Assembly (NCBI RefSeq): GCF_030272615.1
Contig: NC_081412.1
Coordinates: 683,714,583-683,778,582 of the forward strand
From: Cryptomeria japonica
Taxonomy: Eukaryota > Streptophyta > Pinopsida > Cupressales > Cupressaceae
Direction of reading: 5' to 3'
Length of the DNA: 64,000 bases
Part shown: one piece after another, positions 12,401 through 23,633 of the stretch
Layout of the letters: each line of letters begins with the position of its first letter
Position numbering within the stretch: the stretch's first letter is position 1
The notes under the pieces: generated by a model
The model's database searches: none
The model's input: only the letters and a program-made list of their open reading frames with translations
What the model was told of the DNA's origin: nothing
Position numbers and translations under genes: made by a program

Positions 12401-12491
12401 TGGGTTGTTGTTGACTACGTTTTGTATGACCTTTCATCTTATCATCCATTTTATGATCATACAACCTTGATCTAGTCCTCTTATTCCCCAT
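9468..12491 (-). pseudogene. Multi-exon transposase-like gene, decayed
   Basis: Starts at an ATG at 12491. The first 250 codons (to 11739) have a helical, basic N-terminus and a helix-turn-helix-like stretch (QLMHVSRRTIQRYIRK). Further on come HPKHFLDTTQSELFEAF, then RETSCCQNQVEFHLHL in a shifted frame at 11140-11622, then EFSKNYKFSPHIEIQSQYY, HDRSYVAHYFG, LDGCAN, FKYAKDF and WNFFESGHGK followed by GEGACVKHALRQHELAG. This order matches an uncharacterised DDE-type transposase-like family I recall from non-flowering plants and animals; I cannot name it. Exons are separated by AT-rich gaps with GT/AG ends, for example a donor near 10527 and an acceptor near 10405. TAG at 11739-11741, at least two frameshifts and TAG near 9585 break it. 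Ends of the parent transposon were not found. Confidence 0.6.
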
Positions 12492-12969
12492 TGCAAAAAA
12501 TATTCAGATCTTCAAAATTTCATGCTTTGAACCTAAAAACAAAAACATGCATATGTAGCATATATAAGAAAAAAACATATTTGTGCGCACCTTTCAAGTT
12601 ATTTTAAATTTTAGAAGCTATCTATATACATATATATACTTATCAGAACAATGTTAGAGTTAAATATATAAATCTAGACTTCAAATCTAAACTATGAAAG
12701 TGAAAAAAGTTATATAATTACTTTTCCTTGTTCTTAACAAACAAAATATAATTAATGAAATGTAAATTTAATTTTGCATTTTTAAACTTTATGCATTGAA
12801 TAAATGAAAAATGTGTAAATTTTCATCCATTTAGATCATTTGACTTGAATTACACTTTTAAAAATTTAGAAAATAAAAAAATAATGTTCAAGAAATAAGA
12901 CCTAGTTTCTACCAAACATAAGATAAAGAGTAAGAAATGAAGTCAGTTGGATTCTACATTTGACTATGC
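12492..12969. other. AT-rich spacer left of element 2
   Basis: Non-coding AT-rich DNA upstream of the transposase-like gene, possibly its promoter or the transposon end. No inverted repeat recognised. TATGC at 12965-12969 is the left target duplication of element 2. Confidence 0.5.
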
Positions 12970-15182
12970 TGATGAATACTAAGAGGGGGGGGGGGTTGTG
13001 AATTAGTATACCAAAAATTACTATACTTAAACTCTTAAACAGTCTAGGGTGAACTCACAATACTGGTTCCCACTTTTTGACCAACTTTGACACTTAGATG
13101 AACATTTTGCAAAAAACCTTCACTTTCTGACACCTATAACTTTTAAATCGTTAAGAATTTGAAGATGATGTAAATTAGTGATTTGTAACATCCTTTTTGT
13201 AGATTCTAAATATATTTTTTTCAAATTTTTTTGAATAAAATTTTATTGATTTTTCCATCTCCCTCAAAAGTAGTTTTTTACAGGAAACAACATTTTTTAA
13301 GAGTGATGTGCATCCCAAAACGTATAATTTTTTTTCTATAAATGATAAAAACTTATCTCTTTTAAATTTTGGTTTGTAACATCAATACCCAGGGCATGCA
13401 GTTGGTTTGATAGTGATATGTTGAATATTTTTTATTTTATTAAGTTTTGAAGTCCGACTAATTATAATTTAGATATAGGTGTACGTTTGAATACATAACT
13501 TTCTCTATATATATCAAAATTGAGTTTTATTTTTTTTGTTAGAAAGAAGACATCAATACCTAGGGCATAGATATTTTTTAGAATTTTTTTGAATTAGTTT
13601 GCTATTTTTCCCAATGCATTGAACAAAGAAGTTCATGTTCGGTGAAAAACCTACATTCATAAAAAATAAAATAAAAATATATTAATAAACTAAAAAATAT
13701 TAAAAATTATACTATTTGGAAAGCTTATAATAAGGACTAAATCCTCAAGAAAATAAAACTTCTAAATGAATTTGTTTGACCCCTCAAAAGCTAATGTAAA
13801 GTTGGTTTTTTATCAGCATTTGATAGATGCAAAGGAGACTCCATTGCAAGTATGATTTAGAAGTAGAGAGGTTCTATTCAAGAAATTTTGATCTAAAAGC
13901 CTTTGATCTAAATCTCTTCAATTAATAACTTCAAATGGGACCTCTTAAAGCTTAAATAATTATATTTTCCAAAAAATGTATGATTTCAACAAAAATCAGG
14001 ATGTACCAAAAAGTGGGAACTAGCTTTGTGAGTTCACCCTCTAGCAGTAAACCGTTAAAATAGTTTAACAAACAAACCAGTTAACACACATGCAAACCAA
14101 AGAGCAAATAAGGCATTCACACATAGAAGCAAAATCACCATAACACAAGAGATTTTGACATGGAAACCCAAATGAGAAAAACCATGGTGAGATGAAACTC
14201 ACAAGTAACTATCTGCTAAATAGTAACCAGACTGGTTAAGGTCATACAATGTTCTTTACCAGAACAGATCCTATTAGGAATCTCAATCTCTGTTAGGAGA
14301 TAAGTCTGATTAAAGACTACCTTGTGAGAGGATTTTAGATCCATAGATGTGAACCACCTTGTTAGAGGATTTACAAAGGCTAATCTGGGCCTACCCGGTT
14401 AAGGGTTTCTGACTTGTCAAAGATGTGAGTAATAAACAAGTGAATGATCTAGCAAATGGCATAGTCTGCTTGATTAGACCCATTGTAGCTCATAGCTAAT
14501 GCTCTTCAACATTACTTCAATCTTCAGTAAATCCACACTCTGTTGCAGTACATAAACTTGATCTTCTCAGTTAAGATCACACATACAAGAGCTTTGACGA
14601 CCACCAAAACCTAACAGCTACACTCATACATACACATACAAAACCCTAGACATGATGTCCTTAAAAGGAATCTAATTTCATGTCGATCCAATGGGATTAC
14701 ATTGCAAGTTCATAGGTTCATTGTATCTAGACACATTTGGTAACACGACACAAAATCACCATCAAAGTGTCGGTGGATGGTAACTCATCACAAAAATATA
14801 TCAGTTGGTAACTCATCACAGAGTATTACCAGTTTATACAACTTTTCTAGTTACCGGTTGGTAACTCAGAGTAATACCGGTTTAGCAAATTACCGGTTGA
14901 TAAAAATTGAAGACTAGGAAAAAGATAACTACAACTTTTGGGTCCTTTGCTCCACTCCGCTTGAGATCCTTAAACAACTTGATCTCTCTATGTCGCTTGG
15001 GTCTTTATACCACTCGAGATCGATAAACACTTTCTGCATAACATTAATAGTCTAAAGACTACAACATGATACCGGTTTGGAACAATTACTGGTTGAGCAT
15101 AATTCATACATTCACAAAGTGATCTCATAGAAAGTGCGTGTCCATCAATGAAAATCACAACATAATCATCAAAATGCCAACA
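12970..15182 (-). repeat. 3' LTR of element 2, with insertion
   Basis: Matches 20646-21849 except for a 993-bp insertion plus a 4-bp duplication after TCTA at 13046. Without it the LTR is 1,216 bp. A TATA-like word (GGTATAAAGACC, - strand) lies near 15000-15011. Confidence 0.93.
13047..14039. mobile_element. Non-autonomous TIR DNA element inside LTR
   Basis: Absent from the sister LTR at 20646-21849, so a clean insertion. The ends are inverted: GGGTGAACTCACAA and, after a few mismatches, GTTCCCACTTTTTG appear at the left and in reverse complement at the right (about 33 bp). TCTA at 13043-13046 and 14040-14043 is a 4-bp target duplication. There is no ORF of note, so it needs a transposase from elsewhere. 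Superfamily not assigned. Confidence 0.85.
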
Positions 15183-15183
15183 A

Positions 15184-15194
15184 TCTCCCCCTTT
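15184..15194 (-). promoter_or_regulatory. Polypurine tract of element 2
   Basis: On the - strand AAAGGGGGAGA directly precedes the 3' LTR. Same tract as in Copia elements 1 and 4. Confidence 0.8.
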
Positions 15195-16374
15195 GGCATT
15201 GATGGCAACACATAGGAAAAATTTTGACATCTAAGTGTTTTACAACAAAATTATGCCATAATCAAAATTAACTCCCCCTAAGCATACACACTATCCCTTT
15301 TACAGAAAATACAATGTATACTACTTCCTTACAGAGATAAACATGAAAGTATACATAGCATGCATCAAAATTTAAATACAGAATACTACTCCCCATCAAA
15401 ATTTTAAAAACAAAATACTACTCCCCCTTTGCCAATAATGACAATGTATAGCTGAATAACCCTTGTTCTATTAGCATTAAAAACTGATTTAAAGAGTTTA
15501 TGACAATAAAGAGTGAAACTTGTCAAAAATTGATTTAAAGTCCTGCATAAATGTCTTCATGGATAAAGACCATGATTTAAGCAATGAGGTAGCAACCTCA
15601 TTCTCTATTTGCATCTGATAGACCCGCTCTTCCATGGTATCCAAGGTACTCATCTCCTGAGTGACCATTAGGGCATCCAGATTTAGATAGCATTTCTAAA
15701 GAATTTGCAGTCTTGGCAGTAGGACCAGTTGAAGTTCCTGCAAATTATGTGTCTGGTTGCTTATATCTGCCTCTATTCTTGTAGACTAGAGTTGAAACTG
15801 GTGAGTGGTTTGTCCATATGTGGAGAAGGAATCATATGGTGTCTTGAAGGTGCTTATAAATGACTGCATATCCGATTGCAATTTGGCTTTCTGAGCAAGC
15901 ACATCATCATAGAATAAATGAGGTTGACATATCCTCCTTAGCAATAATTTTCCCCTCATCCATTGCATCTCTAATGTCCTTTTGTGCCTTCTATAGATCA
16001 AACCGGAGCTTTTTTAACTTTTTAACCAAGGAAGTGTCCAGAGCCTTTTGATGCTCCTTCTTGGAATTTGCTTTTGCAATCTCTTCCAGGCTTTGCACCT
16101 AGCCTTCTACAACTTTGCATAGGAGCTTCAATTGTGCAAGAGAGGAATCAGTACTGGGGAGGTTGGTACCGGGTATCAAACTAGTAAGAGTGTCCACCGC
16201 AGCTTGGATCACATCTTGCTCTTTCTTCCTCCTTATTACTTCCAGGCGTTCTTGGGCAACCTTAATTCTCTACAGCAACTCTAATTCATTTGCAAACTGG
16301 AGGTCAATGGGAGTGGTAATGTCAGCCAGTTTGGCTTGACTACCGGTTGCCTTTAGGGTCTCCATCTAAGTGCT

Positions 16375-16900
16375 CTATGTCGCTCCTTCTTTCTCTATAG
16401 CTCTTTTCTTGTCCTCTTCTGCCTTCTTTTTCTCCTCTTCTTTCCGCTTCTCTTCATCTTCATCCTTCTTCTTCTTCTCCTCTTCCTTCTTCCTCTTCTC
16501 TTGCTCCCTTCTCTTCTCCTCTTCCTTTCTCTTCTCCTCTTCCTTTTTATTCTCCTCTTCCTTTTTCTTCTCCTCTTCCTTTCTCTTCTCCTCTTCCTTT
16601 TTCTTCTCCTCTTCCTTTTTCTTCTCCTTTTCCTGTTCGGCTTCCTTCTTCTTCTTCTCTTCTTCTTGTTTCTTATTCTCCTCTTCTTTTCTCTTTTCTT
16701 CCTCTTTTCTCTCCTCTTCCACTTTTTTCTTCTCTTCTTCCTTTTGCTTCTTTTCCATTTCTGCCTATTTTCTATTATCTTCCTCTTGTTTCTCCTTCTC
16801 TTTCTCTGCCTATTTTCTCTTGTCTTCCTCCTGTTTCTCCTTCTCTTTCTCTACCTATTTTATCTTGTCTTCCTCCTATTTCTCCTGACCTTCTATTTCT
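16375..16900 (-). repeat. Lys/Glu-rich helix repeat in ORF2
   Basis: Short repeats of CTCCTCTTCCTTTTTCTT on the + strand encode EEEKKKEEEKRK on the - strand over about 170 residues. This charge pattern would give a long single alpha-helix. TAG stops at intervals follow Lys and sit where neighbouring repeats read KQ. Confidence 0.85.
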
Positions 16901-18599
16901 ATTGGTGCATCTAGAGTAACATTTTCACCATTCAAGGCATCAACATCAATCGGGTCCAATTGAGTAGTGACTAGTTCTCCTTGACTATCATATACTTCAT
17001 CTAGTTGAGTGATTTCTAGTTCTTGCTCAGCCTTTTTATTGGCTTTAGCCACTTGATGCAATCTTAAAGCTGATTGAGCAAGGGAGTGGGTATCTTTGAC
17101 CACTTCCAAAACTTTTCCTTCCAACAATAGGAGTCTTCTTCTTCTCATGAAGAAGAGACCCTTATATCTCTCCACTACTTCATACAGTTCTATTTTAGGA
17201 ACATCAATGAAGTATTGTGTGAATACTTCCTCTCTTATTTCATGTTCTTTCTCTATGGTAATGTGCCATTTGTTATCTAAATAATTATATAAAGAATCAG
17301 GTGTCTTAGACTTAATTTCTGAAGGCCACCGGTCATTAATACATAAATAATTAATGACTTCCTATTCAACTTCTTTCTTTTCATCATCATTAAAATCATC
17401 AAAGCACTCTTTCAAATCACCAAACACTTTTCTTCTAATATTCTTAATTATTCTCTGACATTGTGTCAAAGGTTTATAAGAGGAAATATCAATATTTACC
17501 GGTGCTGATGTTGCCGGTTCATTCTTTGTCTTTTACCTCACTTGCCTAGTCTTCTTAGGTTGTTCTTTAGAGACCATGTCCTCTAAGTCTGGTGTATTTC
17601 TTTTTATCTTCTGCTTCCTCTCAAAGACTTTGGTGGGTGCCACTTCTAGTTTCTTCTTTGCTGGTGACCGCTTGGTCACTTTGGGACTTGTTGTGGTAAC
17701 CGGTGCCGATGATGAAGGCACTACCTTTCCCTTCTTTACTAAGGGTTCTTCAACCGGTGTAACCCTTTCCAAATAGGTGTCAGTTCTCTTTGCCTTTGGA
17801 TCAAGGGGCGAGGCAATTAGGGTAGAGGCATACCCATCTAGCATGTCATACATTACCTCATATCCCATCAGTTCCACTTCTTCCTATCTAAGCTTAACCA
17901 CCTCCATTATGCACTCATCAACTCTGATGGTGAAGCAGATGTCATCTTCATATTTATTGACAATATCACCTGATATTCTTACCCTTTGGTTCATTTTGCA
18001 TCTAAACTCATCAAAGTATTTGTTCAGCACTTCCAGATAATCGGTTCCTAATGCTTGTAGGCTTTCCTTGATTTGCTTTGTCACCGGTTGGTCAACAGAC
18101 CATTGAATATCACCTACTCCTAGAAAATAGCCTTGGAAGTAGAAGAACAACCCAACCAATAGTTGTCCAACTTAAATTTCAGGGCATTGTCCTGTTTGAT
18201 CGACTTTAGGTTCAACAGAAGTTGTCTTTGCATACCAATGCATAGATCAAATGATGCATCTTCCTTGATCATCCTATAGGTGGCATTTACCGCTGCAGTA
18301 GAGACAGAGTTGATTCTGCTGGCATGGAACATCTGGTATCCTATCACCATACACACATATTTGACCAGATCATCCTTGATGGAATTGACAGTCATTCCCC
18401 GTGAATCACTCACAAAACTAGTGAGCTTGGTCATTTCCATCTTGTTGATCTTCCTTAGGGTTGGCACTTCACCAATGTTGCAGAAATTGGTGATGGCATG
18501 AATTGCTTCTAGTGTAATATGATGCGTCCGCTCTAAGTACATTTTATCACTGTGTACTCTGCTTAGAATAATGTGGATGTGATCATCTAAAAATTCTTC

Positions 18600-18661
18600 A
18601 AGGAAGTAGGTAGCATTGTGAAGTTTCTTCAAGGAAGTAGGTAGCATTGTGAAGTTTCTTC
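18600..18661. repeat. 31-bp tandem duplication breaking ORF2
   Basis: Two exact copies of a 31-base unit starting AAGGAAGTAGGTAGC, at 18600-18630 and 18631-18661. Because 31 is not a multiple of three, it shifts the frame and splits ORF2 into two overlapping frames. Confidence 0.95.
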
Positions 18662-18880
18662 TAGTTTAATCTTTTTGTCCTTCCCATAGAACAAACTCAA
18701 CTGAGAATGGATCATCAGAGATCCTAAATCTTCAATCTTACAGTCAATGTAATAAAAAATACCTTCCTCCACTATAACACCAATGGGTATTTGAGATAGG
18801 GCATTATATTTTGCCTTCTGTTGAATGAAGTCTATAGAATCAATAGGTGCACTAGAACTAGCATGTGATGTGGAAGCCAT

Positions 18881-19421
18881 GATAAACAGAGAATTTTGAA
18901 AAATACCTTCGTAAGTCAAAATTTAGGGCTCGCAATTTAAACTTCGCTACACACTCCTTTGTTTGTTGAAATACCATTTTGTGTTCTACACTTCACCAAC
19001 AGATGTTTGCTTCTGATTCTTCTTCAGGATTTTGATAAATTCTTTGAATCGCAATCCAAATCACTTTTCTTCACTCTGTGCTTGAAAACTTCTTCACTCA
19101 TGAATTGATAAGTGAAAAAAGACTTTAAAAAATTCTTTTAAACAAGTTCTTCACCTACCACAATAAATGCTCCACTATTAGGGCATAAACCCTAATTTTC
19201 TTTTTACCATTTTTGGTCTTCTGCCAATTGATAGGTATCACTTACCAGTTAAGGTCTTTTACTAGTTTAAATCGAGGGTTTGAGATGTTTCACCGTTTTC
19301 TCCCCCTAAGCTTTTTTGATGCTTAGTTTGCCAGTTCCATGACTTCCACACTAGGTGCAAAAACTAGTTCTACTTGAATCACTTCTTCTGGCTTCTTCTT
19401 CCAGGTTTTCTTCATATCTAC
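18881..19421 (-). other. Spacer between ORF1 and ORF2 of element 2
   Basis: About 540 bp without a supported ORF. It has the T-rich tracts and stops expected of an untranslated stretch; no internal promoter recognised. Confidence 0.5.
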
Positions 19422-20595
19422 CTAAACAATTTCAACATTAATCTTTCCTTCTGGAGTGACTAGTATATCATCCAATATACTCTTTCTTGTTTTGCAGAAT
19501 CTTGCTGTATGACCCGGTTTGTTGCAATGATAGCAAACCATTCTAGCTGCTCTCCAAGGTCCATTATTCATGTTTCCATTCTTCCTTCTGCATGTTACAA
19601 TAGTGTGACTATGACCATGACAAATCCAACAATTTTCTCTCCATCTGGTTGCCGCTTGATAGCCACTGCTACCTGACTGATGATTATAGGTATTAAACCG
19701 GTTTGGATTTTGATTTCTAGAGGGTTCACGAAAAACTCCTTTTAGGATACCTTTCGGTATTGTGCGTGAAAGACCTGCATTCAAATGCTCTATGCCCAAA
19801 CTTGTTGCATGCATAACAATTACCATTGAATCTATTGGGTCTAGGCTTATCATTTAGAAAATAAGGAAAATTATTGTAAGCCTTACTTCTACATACATTA
19901 GCAGTGTGTCCTTCCTTGAGACAATTAAAGCAAACAGGTTTGAACTTTTGCTTACCTTTATCCTTTGGTGCCGGTTGTTTCTTTGATGCTCTACTTTTTG
20001 TTGCAGAGGTCTCACCTTCCTCATATTTAGAGAAACCAAGTCCATTGGTATTCTTTACCTGTTTAGCTGAATCAAGCTTCTGTTCTAGCTTGACAGTGCT
20101 CTTATTGAATTTGGCAAGTATTTCCTTTGACTCAGTGAGTTCTTTGGAAATAGCAGCATCTGATTCCTTAAAGGTTGCATTCTCAGAAATAGCCATGTTT
20201 AGTTCACCTTGGATTCCTTCCTTTTCCATTTTATTTTCAAGAAGATGAGCTGTAAGTGCACTGATTTCTTGCTTCAGCATGGAGATCTCATGATCTTTGT
20301 CTTTTACCAGATCTTCAGCTTTCCTTCGGTTCTCAAGCTCTTGACACATTCGGATAGTCAGTCCTTCCAACTCCTTTCTCAGGTTGGAATTGGATTCATT
20401 CAGCATTTCTACTTCTTGAATTAGGGCTTCCATGTCTACTTCATCAGAAGAATTGATTTCAGTTAACTCCATTAGTTTTTTAGCATGCTCTCTTCTTTTT
20501 GCCTAAGAGGCCTTATATTTGACCTTAAGTTCATCATAGGCTTGCTCAGTCTGAGTGAGAAGATGATTAAGTTCCCTCACAGTGTATTCCCCCAT
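19422..20595 (-). pseudogene. ORF1 of element 2: coiled coil plus zinc knuckles
   Basis: Start ATG at 20595, only 36 bases from the PBS. The first 170 codons form a Glu/Lys/Leu-rich coiled coil (NSNLRKELEGLTIRM). Four knuckles follow: CFNCLKEGHTANVC, CYACNKFGHRAFEC, CWICHGHSHTIVTC and CYHCNKPGHTARFC. The Copia capsid domain that normally comes first is missing, so this is the nucleocapsid end of gag alone, resembling the later gag of element 4. It probably binds RNA. TAG at 20503-20505 and a frameshift near 19740-19850 break it. Confidence 0.85.
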
Positions 20596-20629
20596 ATGTC
20601 TTTCCAAGTGGTTAGACTTATAGAAAGGT

Positions 20630-20644
20630 TGGCTCTAATACCAA
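20630..20644 (-). promoter_or_regulatory. Primer binding site of element 2
   Basis: On the - strand TTGGTATTAGAGCC directly follows the 5' LTR. It differs from the initiator-Met complement TGGTATCAGAGC by one C-to-T change. Confidence 0.88.
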
Positions 20645-20645
20645 T

Positions 20646-21849
20646 TGATGAATACTAAGAGGGGGGGGTGAATTAGTATACCAAAAATTACTATACTTAA
20701 ACTCTTAAACAGTCTAGTAGTAAATCGGTAAAACAATTTAACAAACAAATCAGTTAACACACATGCAAACCAAATAACAAATAAGGCATTCACCCATAGA
20801 AGAACAATCACCATAACACAAGAGATTTTGATGTGGAAACCCAAATGGGAAAGCCCACGTTGAGATGACTGAATAGTAACCAGGCCGGTTAAGGTCAGAC
20901 CGGTTAAGGTCATACAATGTTCTTTACTAGAATAGATCTTGTTAGGAATCTCAATCTCTATTAGGAGATATGTCTGATTAAAGACTACCTTGTGATAGGA
21001 TTTCAGATCCACAGATGTGAACAACCTTGTTAGAGGATTTACAAAGGCTTTTCTGGGCCTACCCGGTTAAGGGTTTCTGACTTGTCAAAGATGCGAGTAA
21101 TCAACAAGTGAATGATCTAGCAAATGGCACAGTCTGCTTGATTAGATCCATTGTAGCTCATAGCTAATGCTCTTTAGCATTACTTCAGTCTTCAGTAAAT
21201 TGACACTTTGTTGCAGTACACAGACTTGATCTTCTCAGTTAAGATCGCACATACAAGAGCTTCTACGACCACCAAAACCTAATAGCTACACTCATACATA
21301 CACATACAAAACCCTAGACATGATGTCCTTAAAAGGAATCTAATTTCATGTCGGTCCAATAGGATTAAATTGCAAGCTCCTAGGTTCATTGTATCTAGAC
21401 ACATTTGGTAACATGACACAAAATCACCGTCAAAGTGTTGGTGGATAGTAACTCATCACAAAAATATACTGGTTAGTAACTCATCACAGAGTATTACCAG
21501 TTTATACAACTTTTCGGTCACCGGTTGGTAACTTGGAGTAATACCAATTTAACAGATTACCGGTTGACAAAAATTGAAGATTGGGAAAAAGATAATTGCC
21601 GCTTCTGGCTCCTTTGCTCCGGTCTGCTTGAGATCCTTAAACTGCTTGATCTCTCTATGCCGCTTGGGTCTTTATACCACTTGAGATTGGTAAACACTTT
21701 CTACATAACATCAATAGTCTAAAGACTACAACATGATGCCGGTTTGGAACAATTACTGATTGAGCATAATTCATACATTCACAAAGTGATCTCATAGCAA
21801 GTGTGTGTCCATCAATGACAATCACAACATAATCATCAAAATGCCAACA
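20646..21849 (-). repeat. 5' LTR of element 2
   Basis: 1,204 bp without the TIR insertion. On the - strand it starts TGTTGGCATTTTG and ends TATTCATCA. TATAAAGACC near 21663-21674 (- strand) is the likely TATA box. Confidence 0.93.
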
Positions 21850-22007
21850 TATGTAACATCTACATATGAACATGATTTAATAACATTAATTGCTTGAAAT
21901 ATAGAGTAGCTAATATATAGATAATTTGAGTGAAGTATTAGATTCAAATTTTTTTTAATTAAGTAATAAATAATGTTGAATATACTCAATTTCCCAATTT
22001 CATTAGT

Positions 22008-22061
<54 letters not shown>

Positions 22062-22690
22062 CAAATTCACTATTTAGTTCTTTTAAGTATGTAAATAAGA
22101 ATGAATCTACGCATACATATGAACACGTAAATAAAAATGGATAAATGCATACATATGTAAATAAAAACATATGGAATCCATGTACATGTAAATTATAGAT
22201 TCAAGATAAGATACACATGATTGAATCCACAATTAACGTTTCATATAAAAAAAATTGAAAAAATAATTTGTAATATAATATACTTGAAAACAAATGATTG
22301 AATCCACAATTAATGATTAATAAAATAAAGTTTAATTAAATCTAACAAATATAAATAGTTTTCAAAAAACCTTCAAATATTTGTATATATTTGAACATAA
22401 TTGAAAAAATAATTGAAAATAACATAATTGAAAATAAATGATTGAAGTGTAATTAATGAAAAGTGTTGTAAATTAAGCATGATTGAAAAAAATAATTTAA
22501 AATAACATACTTGGAAAGGGTAGAAGCCTTTGAAAAAAAAATCAAAATCTTCGCCTCTTTATAATCTTCTTCCTCGATAAAAAATGCCACTTTATTTCAG
22601 AAAAAAAATGATCTTATTCAAAAATCACTTTTATTATTTTTGCACTTGATTGAAATTGATTTTTTTATTTATAAAAATATTATTTTATAT
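21850..22690. other. AT-rich spacer
   Basis: No gene. Simple AT-rich DNA with a long TA run and many short A-tracts. Confidence 0.6.
22011..22059. repeat. (TA)n microsatellite
   Basis: About 49 bases of uninterrupted TA dinucleotide. Confidence 0.95.
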
Positions 22691-22691
22691 G

Positions 22692-23633
22692 GGGTTGAAG
22701 CAACTGGTCACTTGTACGACTGGTCACGTCGGCCTCCATAGTTCCAACTAGAAGTGTTCCGACAGAAAATAGTTTTGGCTAGAACACTTTCGGCCGAAAC
22801 ACTTTTAGTCGGAACTATCTATGTGGAATGCCAAGTGGCAACCACATCAACAAAAATGTTGATTTTATGAAACTTATGACTTTTGCAAAAAAATTCAATA
22901 GGTAAATTAAATTTATTAAAAAAATAAATAAATACCCTTTTGTAGAGGCTAAATTCACATTTCTACTCATATAATTTGTATAATATTTTGATTATATTTA
23001 ATATATAAAAAAATTAAAAATACTACAAGTAGGTATTCTTTTGTTCGGTAAGAGACTTCTTTGAAAAACAAGAAAAAAATATCGAATAACTTAAAAAAAA
23101 TCTGAAAAAAATATGGTTCACTAGAGGAGAGAGAGTCTCCAAAAGGGTATTTTTATATTTTGATTATTATAAATTGAATAGACAAATTATGGTGGAAGAC
23201 AAAAACTATCAAATTCTGGTATATTTGACTTCCAAATGCTATAACAAAGAAAATACACATCAAAATTTATTTATATTTTTGATACACTATATATATATGT
23301 CAACTATAACGGATATCAAAATCTGAAAAAAAAAGAAGTTGATTTACATTTTCTTTTGTGGTGGGAACTAAACCCCCTATTTTTCAACATTTTTCAGCAA
23401 TAAAAAATGAACTTTAAAGCTAAAAAATATATATAAATTATTGACAAAAAAAATTCAAAAACTATTAGACATAAACTTCACCAAATTTTACACATTTTAT
23501 CAGTTTACATCATCTTCAAATTCAAAATAAAAATGCCACTTTTATGGCAACGAAATTGAACAGTTATTGTTGTGTTAACCTTTTCTTTTGTAAAAGTGTG
23601 ACACAAGTTTGTACTTTTACCTAGGCTCAACCC
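22692..23633. mobile_element. Possible second TIR element, relative of 13047-14039
   Basis: The ends read GGGTTGA at 22692 and TCAACCC at 23627-23633. AATTTGAAGATGATGTAAA lies in inverted orientation about 111 bp from the right end; the same word lies about 109 bp from the left end of the proven insertion at 13047. The sizes are close (942 and 993 bp). No coding region and no convincing target duplication, so limits and identity are tentative. Confidence 0.4.
22738..22818. repeat. Hairpin-forming inverted repeat
   Basis: ATAGTTCCAACTAGAAGTGT on the left arm matches the reverse complement of the right arm at 22792-22818 (ACACTTTTAGTCGGAACTAT) with few mismatches; the loop is about 30 bases. 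Confidence 0.75.

Larger units (their letters stand above)
15498..18880 (-). pseudogene. ORF2 of element 2, unknown protein
   Basis: About 1,127 codons from ATG at 18880 (MASTSHASSS) to TAA at 15498. I do not recognise a characterised family. Codons 1 to about 330 look globular: LSRVHSDKMYL, ITLEAIHAITNF, RGMTVNSIKDDLVKYV, GYQMF, LFFYFQGYFLGVGD and YEDDICFTIRVDECIMEVV. A Lys/Pro-rich linker follows (17533-17877), then a long Lys/Glu-rich helix (16375-16900) and a C-terminal coiled segment ending KSIFDKFHSLLS. The same order occurs in element 3 at 33145-36473. Breaks: a 31-bp tandem duplication at 18600-18661, a frameshift near 18130, and several TAG stops where Gln is expected. Confidence 0.8.
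12970..21849 (-). mobile_element. Pol-less LTR retrotransposon, element 2
   Basis: LTRs at 12970-15182 and 20646-21849 (TGTTGGCATTTTG to TATTCATCA, read on the - strand) flank a 5.46-kb interior. Target duplication TATGC/TATGT matches 4 of 5. A tRNA initiator-Met-type PBS lies at the right LTR and a PPT at the left one, fixing the - orientation. The interior carries ORF1 (coiled coil and zinc knuckles) and ORF2 (unknown), with no protease, integrase, reverse transcriptase or RNase H motif in any frame. The left LTR is about 1 kb longer only because of a TIR insertion at 13047-14039. Likely moved by a Copia element in trans; that is inference. Confidence 0.92.

Noticed and set aside
12970-15182. 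Two different LTRs or two elements, because the left LTR is about 1 kb longer
   Set aside because: The extra length is one TIR insertion with a target duplication; the rest aligns with the right LTR.
16370-16914. Long + strand Ser/Phe/Leu-rich open frames
   Set aside because: They are the reverse complement of the KE-rich repeat of ORF2; the - strand reading fits the rest of ORF2.
22011-22059. TA run as a functional site
   Set aside because: A plain dinucleotide microsatellite in AT-rich DNA.
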